Shown: in pieces, positions 7,809-15,608 of the stretch
Layout of the letters: each line of letters starts with the position of its first letter
Numbering within the stretch: the stretch's first letter is position 1
Assembly: GCA_934219025.1 (NCBI GenBank)
Contig: CAKQDG010000039.1
Coordinates: forward strand, 1 to 17,699
Length of the DNA: 17,699 nucleotides
Reading direction: 5' to 3'
Source: an uncultured Prevotella sp.
GTDB taxonomy: Bacteria; Bacteroidota; Bacteroidia; Bacteroidales; Bacteroidaceae
The notes under the pieces: generated by a model
The model's database searches: none
What the model was told of the DNA's origin: nothing
Seen by the model: only the letters and a program-made list of their open reading frames with translations
Position numbers and translations under genes: made by a program

Positions 7809-8924
7809 ATGAAGAAACAATATATCGTCGCTCTGCTGATGGCGACAACAGTAAATGCTTTCGCTCAAGATGCGAAGCAGACACCATGGTTCAGCAATAT
7901 AAAACTGTCAGGATACGGACTTGTGGAATATCAGGCATCCGGACAAAAGGGAAACAAAACAAATTCCTTTGACCTTCGCCTTGTCAGAGTTTCGCTCGAC
8001 GGGCGCTTGAAGGGGGATTTTTATTGGAAGGCTCAGATGCAGATAAACGGCAACACGTCTACAAAGGGCAGTTCTCCGCGCCTTGTAGACCTTTTTGCCG
8101 AGTGGCAGAAGTATCCTTTCTTCAAGGTTAAGGCAGGACAGTTCAAATTGCCTTTCACTTTTGAAAACCCTATGCATCCTATCGACCAGGGCTTTATGAG
8201 CTACAGCCAGAATGTGAGCAGCCTTTCCGGATTTTCCGACCGCAGCGGACAACATTCGAGCAACGGACGCGATATAGGTGTGCAGGTGCAGGGTGATTTC
8301 CTGAAAAACGGAAAAGGGAGAAACCTTCTGCACTATCAGGCCGGAGTGTTCAACGGACAGGGTATCAATGTGAAGGATGTTGACCAGCAGAAAACTGTTG
8401 CCGGTGGCATTTGGGTGATGCCGGTTGAAGGTATGCGTATCGGAGTGTTCGGTCTGGAAGGTTCTTATGCCCGCAAGTGGAGTTATACCGACGATGAGGG
8501 GGTGAAGCATACGGAAACGAAGAGTCTTCCGCAACACAGATATGCCATAAGTGGAGAATATGTTACCAAGAGCGACTGGACCTTCCGTTCAGAGTATATC
8601 CACGGCACGGGTGAGGGATTCAAGACCAGCGACAACGAGAAGAATCCCGACCTGACCCTCAACGGCTATGGTAATAAAGCCGATGGATTTTATGCTGCCG
8701 CCATTGCTCCTGTGATAAAGAAGAAAGCCCACCTGAAGGCGCGCTACAACATGTATCGCCGTGCTGCAACGTGGAACACGATGAAGTCGATGTATGAAAT
8801 CGGCGCCGACTACAAGTTCTCAAAGAACATTGGAGTCACCGCCGAATATGTGTTTGTAAACGATCGCACGCTCTCCAAAGAAAATTATAATATGGCAGAT
8901 GTGCAGTTGCAGTTTAGATTTTAA
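7809..8924 (+). CDS. Outer-membrane porin, phosphate-selective porin O/P-like
   Basis: From the ATG at 7809 the protein has 371 residues and starts with a clear signal peptide (MKKQYIVALLMATTVNAFAQ). An in-frame ATG two codons earlier (7803) is an alternative. The open frame extends back to 7734, but that part is encoded by the GTGAGGGTAG repeats and is unlikely to be translated. The mature part has alternating beta-strand character, the segment KAGQFKLPFTFENP typical of the Porin_O_P (OprO/OprP-like) family, and a C-terminal strand ending QLQFRF, as recognised by the BAM machinery. It probably forms a beta-barrel pore in the outer membrane. Substrate selectivity is not readable, and the family name does not show phosphate specificity. 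Its 3' end overlaps the convergent GH28 gene by 11 bases. Confidence 0.83.
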   Translation: MKKQYIVALLMATTVNAFAQDAKQTPWFSNIKLSGYGLVEYQASGQKGNKTNSFDLRLVRVSLDGRLKGDFYWKAQMQINGNTSTKGSSPRLVDLFAEWQKYPFFKVKAGQFKLPFTFENPMHPIDQGFMSYSQNVSSLSGFSDRSGQHSSNGRDIGVQVQGDFLKNGKGRNLLHYQAGVFNGQGINVKDVDQQKTVAGGIWVMPVEGMRIGVFGLEGSYARKWSYTDDEGVKHTETKSLPQHRYAISGEYVTKSDWTFRSEYIHGTGEGFKTSDNEKNPDLTLNGYGNKADGFYAAAIAPVIKKKAHLKARYNMYRRAATWNTMKSMYEIGADYKFSKNIGVTAEYVFVNDRTLSKENYNMADVQLQFRF

Positions 8925-10290
8925 ACAAGTTGTCCTTTGCTGTTACTTGGGTTGGTACACCAGCTTTGCCGCCAAGATGACAATCTTTGAAACTTACGCC
9001 CTCGGTATTGTCCATGCTGAGGGCGTTTTTCACTTCCTTAATGTTCACCCCCTTAAACGAAACGTTGGTTATAGGTTTTGCCAAGGTTCCTTGCAAAACG
9101 ATGCCCGCCTGACGTGCCTTGCGGCAACTTAAACCATCCACATGGATATTGCGAATGGTAGAGAAGTGATTGTCGTCCATACCCTCGCCGGCATACATGC
9201 TCGTAATATAGAAAAGGTCTTCCACCTCGTCAAACTCGCAGTTCTTGACAAACAGGTTTTCCACAAATCCGCCACGGTTAGGGTTCGTCTTTACGAAGAT
9301 GCCACGCTTGCAGTAGCCGGCGTATGTACAGTCTTCCACGAATACATTTCTCACCCCTGCCGACATCTCGCTGCCTATCACCACGGCGTGCAGCCCCTTA
9401 AACCGGCAGTTGCGTATCACGATATTCTCCGACGGACTACCGATTTTCCATCCGTCGTTGTCTCTTCCGCTCTTTATGGCTATGTTGTCGTCGCCGTTGT
9501 TAAACTGTATGTCCTCGATAAGGATATTTCTGGAACATTCCGGGTCAATACCGTCGTTGTTCACCAATTTTGCGTCATATCTTAATGAACGGCAAATGAT
9601 GTTTTCGCTTTTCAGCAGATGCACACACCAGAAAGGCGAGTTGGTGATAAACACGTCAGCCACTGTGATGTTCTTGCATCCGAAAAACTGTATCAGATGC
9701 GGACGAAGGAATTTTCCTTCTCCGAAGTTGCGCTTTTCCACAGCCGTTTCTTCGTGGTTCATCTTGCGCGAAAGGTCGCGCCCTTCCCTTTGATCCTTGC
9801 GCCATGTGGCAAACGTTGTCTGCGCATTGCCGTCTATTGTCCCCTTGCCTATAATCGCCACATCGTGCAGGTTGTAGCCATATATGAACGGGGAGTAATT
9901 CTGCAGGAAAGTTCCCTCCCAACTTGTCTTCACCATCGGCAGATAATATTTCGGTTCTGGAGCGAACTTCAGCGTTGCCCCTTCCTGAAGGTCGATGCAA
10001 GTGTTGCTTTCAAAATGAATCGGTCCCTTTATGTAATATGTTCCCGCCGGCACAATGATGTGTAGTCCGCCAAGTTTCCTTGATTGTGCCATAGCTTTCT
10101 TGAAGGCAGGCAGACAGTCTTTCTTGCCGTCGCCTTTTGCTCCGAACTTCAGTATGCTCTTTGTCGAGGAAGATATTTTAGCACCGGAAATCTCTTTCAG
10201 TATGTCATCACGCTTTGCCGCGTCATAGTCTGCTGCGTTTGCAAATATGCTCATGGCAGCAAGTGTTATCAGAAACAGTAATTTTTTCAT
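8914..10290 (-). CDS. GH28 family glycoside hydrolase (polygalacturonase-like), paralogue 2
   Basis: The 458-residue secreted protein has a signal peptide (MKKLLFLITLAAMSIFANA) and the right-handed parallel beta-helix pattern of GH28, enzymes that hydrolyse galacturonan or related pectic backbones. Family motifs are FGAKGDGKKD (49-58), NNDGIDPE (244-251, Asp246), NGDDNIAIKSG (265-275, Asp267/Asp268) and GSEMSAGVRN (306-315). Two usual active-site features are altered. The GHG motif reads GLH (His at 301), and in the RIK position the Arg is Phe (IFVKT, Lys334 kept). It may belong to a subfamily with a different substrate. It lies 15 bases downstream of the second GH28 gene, so the two form an operon. 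Its stop codon is inside the end of the convergent porin gene, and no terminator was seen. Confidence 0.88.
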   Translation of the reverse strand: MKKLLFLITLAAMSIFANAADYDAAKRDDILKEISGAKISSSTKSILKFGAKGDGKKDCLPAFKKAMAQSRKLGGLHIIVPAGTYYIKGPIHFESNTCIDLQEGATLKFAPEPKYYLPMVKTSWEGTFLQNYSPFIYGYNLHDVAIIGKGTIDGNAQTTFATWRKDQREGRDLSRKMNHEETAVEKRNFGEGKFLRPHLIQFFGCKNITVADVFITNSPFWCVHLLKSENIICRSLRYDAKLVNNDGIDPECSRNILIEDIQFNNGDDNIAIKSGRDNDGWKIGSPSENIVIRNCRFKGLHAVVIGSEMSAGVRNVFVEDCTYAGYCKRGIFVKTNPNRGGFVENLFVKNCEFDEVEDLFYITSMYAGEGMDDNHFSTIRNIHVDGLSCRKARQAGIVLQGTLAKPITNVSFKGVNIKEVKNALSMDNTEGVSFKDCHLGGKAGVPTQVTAKDNLFKI

Positions 10291-10305
10291 ATCTCTTTTA
10301 TTTCT

Positions 10306-11931
10306 TTATCTTTTGATTATAGGCTTTACAGCTTTCTCGCCTGTGATGTTGTATTTCAGCTCTCCCGTAGGCACGAAAAACGAAACATTCTCGAATGTCA
10401 GTCCGCGGCTGTTGTCAATATTCAGCGTATTGTCGGTGGACTGGATTGTAAGATTTTTCAGAGTGAGTCCTCCCACGTCGTTGAGGCTCTTGAATATGCG
10501 GTTGGTCCTTACCGTGCCGTTTTCTATCACCACTCCCGTAGTTGGCACTTCGGGAATAGTGTTCATGCTCATCATGCGGTCGGCAGACTCTATGGCAAAG
10601 TTGCTTATCTTTATATCCTTGACCACGGGTGTGAGCGGAGTAACGGCAAGCGGCGGATTGCGCTGAGCCAGTTTGCCCATATACATCGGCGAACCGAGCA
10701 AGTCCCATGTGAAAGCCTCGTTCACGTCGATAAGCCTCACGTTGTCGTAGAATATATCCCAGATGCCACCGCCGCGGTTGCGTCTGGTCTTGAAACGGAA
10801 TCCAGTTCGAGTGCCGTTGAACACACAGTGATGCAGATAAACATTCTTTATTCCGGCAGCCGTTTCGCTGCCGCAAGTTATTCCGCCGTGTCCTTTCTCG
10901 GCGAGGCAATATCTTATCACCACGTTTTCCGTGGGTTTGCCCACTCGCAGTCCGTCTTCGGCTCTTCCGCTTTTCAGCGTGAAGCAGTCGTCGCCACAGT
11001 TGAGCGTGGAGTATTCTATGAGCACGTTTCTGCACGACGAGATGTCGATGCCGTCGCCGCTTGGCACCCCGACGGAGTTTACCGTCACTCCTCTGATTAT
11101 AACATTTTCGCAGTATATGGGGTTGATGTTCCACAACACGCTTCGTTCAAACGTTACGCCCTCCACGAGAACATTCCGGCAGTTTATCGGTGCAAACGAT
11201 TTAGGTCGGTAGAAAGTCCTGCCCTCATGTCCGTCGCATATTCGTTCAGCCACGGGCAAGCGGTAGTCGATATCCTTCTCCACCACGCTGTTTCCGTTTT
11301 TCAGTTTTCTCATCTCCGCATCCATTGGCGGTCCGATAATCTTTCCCCGTCCCGTCAGGGCAATGTTCTTTGCCTTATTTGCATAGATAAAGGCACCTGC
11401 CCCCATCACTTCTATGCCCTCGTGGCGTGTGAAGACAGCCGGCTGGTAGTCTTCTATGTCAGCCGAAAATTCCAATGTGCATCCCTCGTCAAGATGCAGT
11501 TCGATGTTGCTTTCCAGTGTGATGCGCCCCGTGAGCCAGTGGCCGGCGGGAACAATCACCCTTCCTCCGCCTTTTTTTGAAAGTTCTGCAATTTTCCTGT
11601 TTATCGCCGTAGTGATTTTTCCTTTGCCGTCGATATCCTCGCGGCATAAAGTTGCGGTGACACTTTTGAATGATGGGCGTTTCAGATTTTTCATCTTGAA
11701 CGGTAGCTTGCCTAATGGCATAATGTCTGTGGGCAAAAAGGCAGCCCCCACCTCGTTGAGCTCCACGATGTCGCTATTCTCGAGCATGGAATTAATGTCG
11801 GCGCCTTCTCTGTATGTTGCATTGTTTCCGCAACAAGCTTGTCTGTCTTGTGCCTGTGCCAGACTTTTTGGCACAAACATCATTGCCGAGACAGCAAGGA
11901 GAAGGTTTGCCGTGTAGTTTCTTTTAGCCAT
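10306..11931 (-). CDS. GH28 family glycoside hydrolase (polygalacturonase-like), paralogue 1
   Basis: The 541-residue protein has an N-terminal signal peptide (about residues 1-26, cleaved near SLAQA) and a GH28 beta-helix. Catalytic motifs are intact: SGDGIDISS (291-299, the NTDG equivalent with Asp293), CGDDCFTLKSG (312-322, Asp314/Asp315), KGHGGITCGSE (346-356, His348) and FRFKTRRNRGG (378-388, Arg379/Lys381). It should hydrolyse galacturonan-type linkages in the periplasm or outside the cell. About 90 residues between the signal peptide and the helix precede the usual GH28 start and are not recognised. It is the first gene of the GH28 operon and is transcribed divergently from the WecA-like gene. 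Its promoter must lie in 11932-12111, where no convincing TAnnTTTG box was found on this strand. Confidence 0.92.
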   Translation of the reverse strand: MAKRNYTANLLLAVSAMMFVPKSLAQAQDRQACCGNNATYREGADINSMLENSDIVELNEVGAAFLPTDIMPLGKLPFKMKNLKRPSFKSVTATLCREDIDGKGKITTAINRKIAELSKKGGGRVIVPAGHWLTGRITLESNIELHLDEGCTLEFSADIEDYQPAVFTRHEGIEVMGAGAFIYANKAKNIALTGRGKIIGPPMDAEMRKLKNGNSVVEKDIDYRLPVAERICDGHEGRTFYRPKSFAPINCRNVLVEGVTFERSVLWNINPIYCENVIIRGVTVNSVGVPSGDGIDISSCRNVLIEYSTLNCGDDCFTLKSGRAEDGLRVGKPTENVVIRYCLAEKGHGGITCGSETAAGIKNVYLHHCVFNGTRTGFRFKTRRNRGGGIWDIFYDNVRLIDVNEAFTWDLLGSPMYMGKLAQRNPPLAVTPLTPVVKDIKISNFAIESADRMMSMNTIPEVPTTGVVIENGTVRTNRIFKSLNDVGGLTLKNLTIQSTDNTLNIDNSRGLTFENVSFFVPTGELKYNITGEKAVKPIIKR

Positions 11932-12049
11932 TTTTCTTTGGTTTTCTTTTTATAAATAGGACGTTAGTTGCAATGATTTGTAATATATACAAAAAATATT
12001 GTGTTGCTGATGCAATAAAATACGATTTTTGTTGTTATAGATAATAAAT

Positions 12050-12088
12050 GCAGACTGCACTTGTTGTGCGTTTACGTAAAAAGTCTGC
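12050..12088. other. Imperfect palindrome in the WecA-like leader
   Basis: GCAGACT (12050-12056) pairs with AGTCTGC (12082-12088). Inside it, GCAC/GTGC forms a second short stem at once, and TTTACGTAAA is a perfect 10-base palindrome. The structure ends 23 bases before the start codon of the WecA-like gene, within the 180-base divergent region. It could be a protein-binding site or a leader RNA fold; no known riboswitch was recognised. Confidence 0.4.
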
Positions 12089-12111
12089 TGTCGGAAAAAC
12101 AAGAACCAATA

Positions 12112-13251
12112 ATGAATATAATAATTCTTCTATTAGCAGGAACGTTTGTTATCAGTATGCTTACGGGATTTTGCTTTATCCCTGCAATACTTACCTTTTG
12201 CAAGAAAAAAAAACTATATGACATACCCGATGAGCGCAAGGTGCATCATGATGCCATTCCCCGTCTTGGCGGTATATCTTTTTTGCCGAGCATGCTGCTT
12301 GCGGCAATAATAATGCTGCTCACGTTTGAGAATGTAACCGGGCAACAGAAGATAATCATAAATTCCTGGACGGCAAGTTTCGTGATAAGCCTCCTTATTA
12401 TATATTGCGTGGGGATAGTAGACGACATCGTAGGGCTGAAAGCAAAGACAAAGTTCATATTCCAGCTTGTTGCCGCAAGTTTGTTGCCGATCTCCGGTTT
12501 GTATATCAACAATCTGTATGGCTTTCTTGGAATATACGAGATACCGTTTTTTGTAGGCTTCCCTCTCACTGTTCTTTGCATTGCCTTTGTAGACAATGCC
12601 ATGAACCTTATCGACGGTATCGACGGACTCTCGTCGTCGCTTGCCTTCATTGCCCTTGCCGGCTTTCTGTATGGCTTCTACTGCATCCACATGTATGTTT
12701 ACTGCCTTATGATAATGGGTCTTATGGGCATATTGTTTGCATACATGTATTATAATATATTCGGTACGGTGGCAAACGGACTGAAGATTTTTATGGGCGA
12801 CTCGGGCAGTCTCACGCTTGGCTTCATGCTCAGCTTCTTTACCGTGAAATTCGCGATGTCGCGCCCCGACCTAATTCCCGACGGCAAATACGTTATAGAC
12901 CTTTTCGGCATCGCTTTGCCATACGAGAAAGTGCGTCTTGCTTTTGTCTATACCCTGCTCATCGTCCCAACGTTTGATGTGTTTCGCGTGATATTCGTAA
13001 GGCTTTACCACCATACGTCGATATTCAATCCCGACAAGCGCCACATCCACCACAAGCTGCTTGCCACGGGGCTGAACCAGCATCAGGCATTGGTGGTGAT
13101 AATTTTTCTTCAGTTGATGTTCATTGTGCTCAATGGCATATTGATACCCCATCTTGATGTTACGAGCATCGTATGTGTGGATATCGTTGTGTTTACCGTT
13201 GTCAATATGGTGATAACCAGGTTTGTCAAGGAAGGTGTGGAAAAGAATTAA
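12112..13251 (+). CDS. Undecaprenyl-phosphate sugar-1-phosphate transferase (WecA/TagO/MraY family)
   Basis: The 379-residue polytopic membrane protein belongs to the PNPT family, which attaches a sugar-1-phosphate (GlcNAc-1-P for WecA/TagO) from a UDP-sugar to undecaprenyl phosphate on the inner membrane and so starts glycan synthesis. Motifs are VDDIVGLKAKTKF (103-115, Asp104/Asp105), DNAMNLIDGIDGL (161-173), GDSGSLTLGF (229-238) and the WecA-type histidine loop KRHIHHKLL (309-317), which favours WecA/TagO over MraY. The ATG at 12112 gives an N-terminus MNIIILLLAG, a membrane helix. An in-frame TTG at 12061 would add 17 residues from the leader palindrome and is less likely. The nearby Wzi-like gene supports a capsule or O-antigen-like role. 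Its stop overlaps that of the convergent lipoprotein gene by four bases. Confidence 0.92.
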   Translation: MNIIILLLAGTFVISMLTGFCFIPAILTFCKKKKLYDIPDERKVHHDAIPRLGGISFLPSMLLAAIIMLLTFENVTGQQKIIINSWTASFVISLLIIYCVGIVDDIVGLKAKTKFIFQLVAASLLPISGLYINNLYGFLGIYEIPFFVGFPLTVLCIAFVDNAMNLIDGIDGLSSSLAFIALAGFLYGFYCIHMYVYCLMIMGLMGILFAYMYYNIFGTVANGLKIFMGDSGSLTLGFMLSFFTVKFAMSRPDLIPDGKYVIDLFGIALPYEKVRLAFVYTLLIVPTFDVFRVIFVRLYHHTSIFNPDKRHIHHKLLATGLNQHQALVVIIFLQLMFIVLNGILIPHLDVTSIVCVDIVVFTVVNMVITRFVKEGVEKN

Positions 13252-13682
13252 TATTTCTTGAAACTTAGCTTCAGCAGGTCAGACTGCAGTTGCATCTTGC
13301 TTCCGCTGATTTTCACCACCTGAAATTCCTCTTCCGTCTTGTTTATGCCGAAGGGTTTCAGCAGGGTAGGGTCGGAGAGCTGTTCGTCGCCCTCTTCGCG
13401 GTTGTAAGCGTATGGCGCGTTGAGCACGAGTTTTCCTCCTCCCGAGTTGTATCTCATCAAGATAGAGCGGTGGTTGCCGCTTTTGTCGTCAGCCTCCATC
13501 AGTTTGAACTGAAACGACCAGAATATTTTCTCTTTCGACAAGTCGAGCACTCCGCCCGTTGCCAAGGTGTCCACTCTTGTCAGTCGCCACATGCCGTCGA
13601 AGTCGCCGGCAGACGAAGTTTCAAGAGTGCATGAGTGCAGCAGCGAGATTGCTGCTGCAAGGAGTATGAGTGTTTTTTTCAT
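13248..13682 (-). CDS. Small lipoprotein, lipocalin-like (hypothetical)
   Basis: From the ATG at 13682 the protein has 144 residues and begins MKKTLILLAAAISLLHSC, a type II signal peptide with the lipobox Cys at residue 18, so it should be a lipid-anchored envelope protein. A TTG ten codons upstream is in frame but lies in a C7-A7 homopolymer tract and would spoil the signal sequence. The mature part (FDGMWRLTRVDTL..., then short beta-strand segments) resembles small lipocalin-like Bacteroidota proteins of unknown function. This is a fold-level impression only. It lies 104 bases downstream of the Wzi-like gene on the same strand and may be cotranscribed with it. Its TAA and that of the WecA-like gene share the palindrome TTAA. 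Confidence 0.72.
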   Translation of the reverse strand: MKKTLILLAAAISLLHSCTLETSSAGDFDGMWRLTRVDTLATGGVLDLSKEKIFWSFQFKLMEADDKSGNHRSILMRYNSGGGKLVLNAPYAYNREEGDEQLSDPTLLKPFGINKTEEEFQVVKISGSKMQLQSDLLKLSFKKY

Positions 13683-13740
13683 TTCTTTTCTTTGTTTTTT
13701 TGGGGGGGACAAATAAGACTAATAGGACAAATAAACTTTC

Positions 13741-13800
13741 ATTCCTAATTCCTAATTCCTAAATCCTCATTCCTAAATCCTCATTCCTAATTCCTAATTC
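13741..13800. repeat. 7-nt tandem repeat (ATTCCTA), eight units plus a partial
   Basis: Eight full 7-nt units run from 13741 to 13796 and a partial unit continues to 13800. Six are exact ATTCCTA and two are AATCCTC. On the minus strand the unit reads TAGGAAT. The right end of the array lies inside the Wzi-like coding sequence, encodes its last residues and provides its TAG stop. The rest fills the gap towards the lipoprotein gene. Confidence 0.93.
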
Positions 13801-15367
13801 TTTTAGTAACTGTGAGCTGGAAGCCCTGGTTGTTGCCCAGTATGGCGCCGAAGTCCATGGCATATCCGCCCTTTATGGTCCATCCCTTCAGTAGATGCCT
13901 GTTGAACGAGTATTCACCCTCCACGAGGAAGCTCACGTTGTGGTGCTCCTTGAGGTAAGGGCTACCGTAAGTGCCGAGTCCCTCCTGATAGGTGGCGAGC
14001 ACGCGGTATCGGGTGTTGCCTGTGGGCCTGCCGTCGAATCCCAGGTGGAACGCCATGAAGCGGTTGTTCTCCACCTGTATCCTTCCGTCGCTGTTGTATA
14101 TCGGCGAGCGGAACAGAGGGTTTCCCATCACCTGTCCCCAGTGTTGCCATCCGGGATAGATGTTATGGTTGTAGTAGTTGTCCATGCCGCCGATGTGGTC
14201 GGGGATGGTTGCGGTGTGGTCATGGTAGATAGGTCCGCTCTGGTATTTCGTGTAGAGATATTCCACAACGATGTTTCTCAGCCACGACCCGTATTTCAGA
14301 TGCAGGTCGAAGCCCAGCATCCAGTCTTTGAAATCATACAACACGTATTTTCTTTTCTCCTTGTTCTGCCAGTTGTCGCCGCTGCCGTATCCGTTGTAGT
14401 CCAGCTGAAACATTGCCGAGTGGTCTTCAAAGAATTTGTCCACGTAGAGTCCGGCTTTCCATGTGTCCCTTTCGTAGTTCAGTCTCAGCATCCAGCTGCC
14501 CAGCTGGTTGCCCTCCATGTTTTTGTAGTTTTCGCCGTCGGTGGCATCCTTTCCTCCGGGGATAAAGGCATTCCAGAAAGCATGTAGTCCGGTGTTTCCT
14601 TTAATCTCGGTCATTGTGCCGTCGCCGTTGGGCTGATAAGATTTTCCGCCGAACTGTGCCGCCATTTCCAGTCCCATTTCTATTGAGAACGGATACATAT
14701 ACGGGTCTTTGCCGATGCGCAGGAATCCGGCCTTTGAGTGATAAAGCGTGTGGTCGGCATATCTTGTCTGCTTAGCCGTGAAGTCGTGCTGCCATGAGTC
14801 GTCGGTCATCATGCCATAGGCTATGTGTCCGCGTAGCTGCAGCCATCCTTTGGTCAGCGGCACGGTCCAGTAGTCCTCCAGTGCCAGCCTTGCCTCCGGC
14901 ACGGGGCGCGCATTTATGCCCAGCGTCTGACTGCCGCTGCTCAGTCGGCTGTTTTTCAGGTTCATCTCCTGCTGCTTGCTTCCAATTGTCAGCGTGCCGT
15001 GCAGCCATCGCCCCTCCACGTAGGCCTGTTGTATCACGAAGTGGCTCGTATAGTTCACGGGCACTGCGATGTCGGCCCCGAATCCCCAGTCGAGCCTCTT
15101 GCTGCCTTCCTCCTTGCCCTGGAATTTTGTCAGCGCCTTGCTTGCGGCAGCCCTTGCATATCCGTTGCCCTCTTTCAGAGAGCTGAGTCCGTATTTGTTG
15201 GCGTTGAGCCATAGCGGAGTCTTGCCGTGGGAGCCAGAGCCTTGGGCCTCAAACATATATTCTATGCCTTTCCCGCTCTTTTGCAGTTCCTTCTCGTCGG
15301 CATCTTCCTGTGCAAGGAGTGTTGCGGGGGCGAGCAATGCCAGGCAAACGAGTATCTGTTGTTTCAT
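13787..15367 (-). CDS. Capsule assembly Wzi-family outer-membrane protein
   Basis: The 526-residue protein has a signal peptide (MKQQILVCLALLAPATLLAQ) and a long beta-barrel-like body rich in aromatic and alternating strands. Features I associate with the Bacteroidota Cap_assemb_Wzi family are KTPLWLNANKYG near the N-terminus, the central WNAFIPGG region, and NHNIYPGWQHWGQVMGNPL followed by FRSPIY. Wzi proteins sit in the outer membrane and help anchor or organise capsular polysaccharide. The assignment rests on pattern recognition. Another outer-membrane barrel with the same fold is possible. The last residues RIRN and the TAG stop come from the 7-nt array, so the original C-terminus may have been altered. 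The neighbouring WecA-like gene fits polysaccharide export. A lipoprotein gene follows on the same strand. Confidence 0.78.
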   Translation of the reverse strand: MKQQILVCLALLAPATLLAQEDADEKELQKSGKGIEYMFEAQGSGSHGKTPLWLNANKYGLSSLKEGNGYARAAASKALTKFQGKEEGSKRLDWGFGADIAVPVNYTSHFVIQQAYVEGRWLHGTLTIGSKQQEMNLKNSRLSSGSQTLGINARPVPEARLALEDYWTVPLTKGWLQLRGHIAYGMMTDDSWQHDFTAKQTRYADHTLYHSKAGFLRIGKDPYMYPFSIEMGLEMAAQFGGKSYQPNGDGTMTEIKGNTGLHAFWNAFIPGGKDATDGENYKNMEGNQLGSWMLRLNYERDTWKAGLYVDKFFEDHSAMFQLDYNGYGSGDNWQNKEKRKYVLYDFKDWMLGFDLHLKYGSWLRNIVVEYLYTKYQSGPIYHDHTATIPDHIGGMDNYYNHNIYPGWQHWGQVMGNPLFRSPIYNSDGRIQVENNRFMAFHLGFDGRPTGNTRYRVLATYQEGLGTYGSPYLKEHHNVSFLVEGEYSFNRHLLKGWTIKGGYAMDFGAILGNNQGFQLTVTKRIRN

Positions 15368-15466
15368 TTGTTCCCTTGTTTTAGTTTTCTTTCTTTGTCA
15401 TCCGAGAAAACTTCTGCCACCTTATTATAAAGTATAGTCGTTTTCCCGGAAAAGCTATATCCACTG

Positions 15467-15474
15467 CGAAGTTA
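15467..15474 (-). promoter_or_regulatory. Possible -7 box for the Wzi-like gene
   Basis: On the minus strand these bases read TAACTTCG within TAACTTCGCAG, the same 11-mer found upstream of mfd. It is one mismatch from TAnnTTTG. It lies about 100 bases upstream of the Wzi start codon. A TTTG occurs upstream at 24 nt rather than the usual 19-21 spacing, so this is tentative. Confidence 0.35.
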
Positions 15475-15536
15475 GGAATTTTTTTGCGAATATTCTAACA
15501 AATAGGGAAATTCCCTCCTTATTTAGGGAAAAACCT

Positions 15537-15567
15537 TTTGCAAGAAAGTATTTTCTTTGTTTCTTTG
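15537..15567 (+). promoter_or_regulatory. Putative promoter of the Gly/Ser-rich secreted protein gene
   Basis: TTTG at 15537-15540 is followed after exactly 19 bases by TTTCTTTG at 15560-15567, then C. This is the spacing and near-consensus form (TTTG, N19, TAnnTTTG with one mismatch) of a Bacteroidota sigma-ABfr promoter. The start codon is 41 bases downstream, giving a short A-rich leader. Confidence 0.55.
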
Positions 15568-15608
15568 CATCATAAAAATTATAAAGAACCCAAAAAAACG
15601 ACAAGATT

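Noticed and set aside
10828..11580. 250-codon open frame antisense to the first GH28 gene
   Set aside because: The GH28 motifs on the minus strand are unambiguous, so the plus-strand frame is a by-product of codon use.
13895..14587. 230-codon open frame antisense to the Wzi-like gene
   Set aside because: It is a shadow frame of a well-supported secreted barrel protein and has no domain features.
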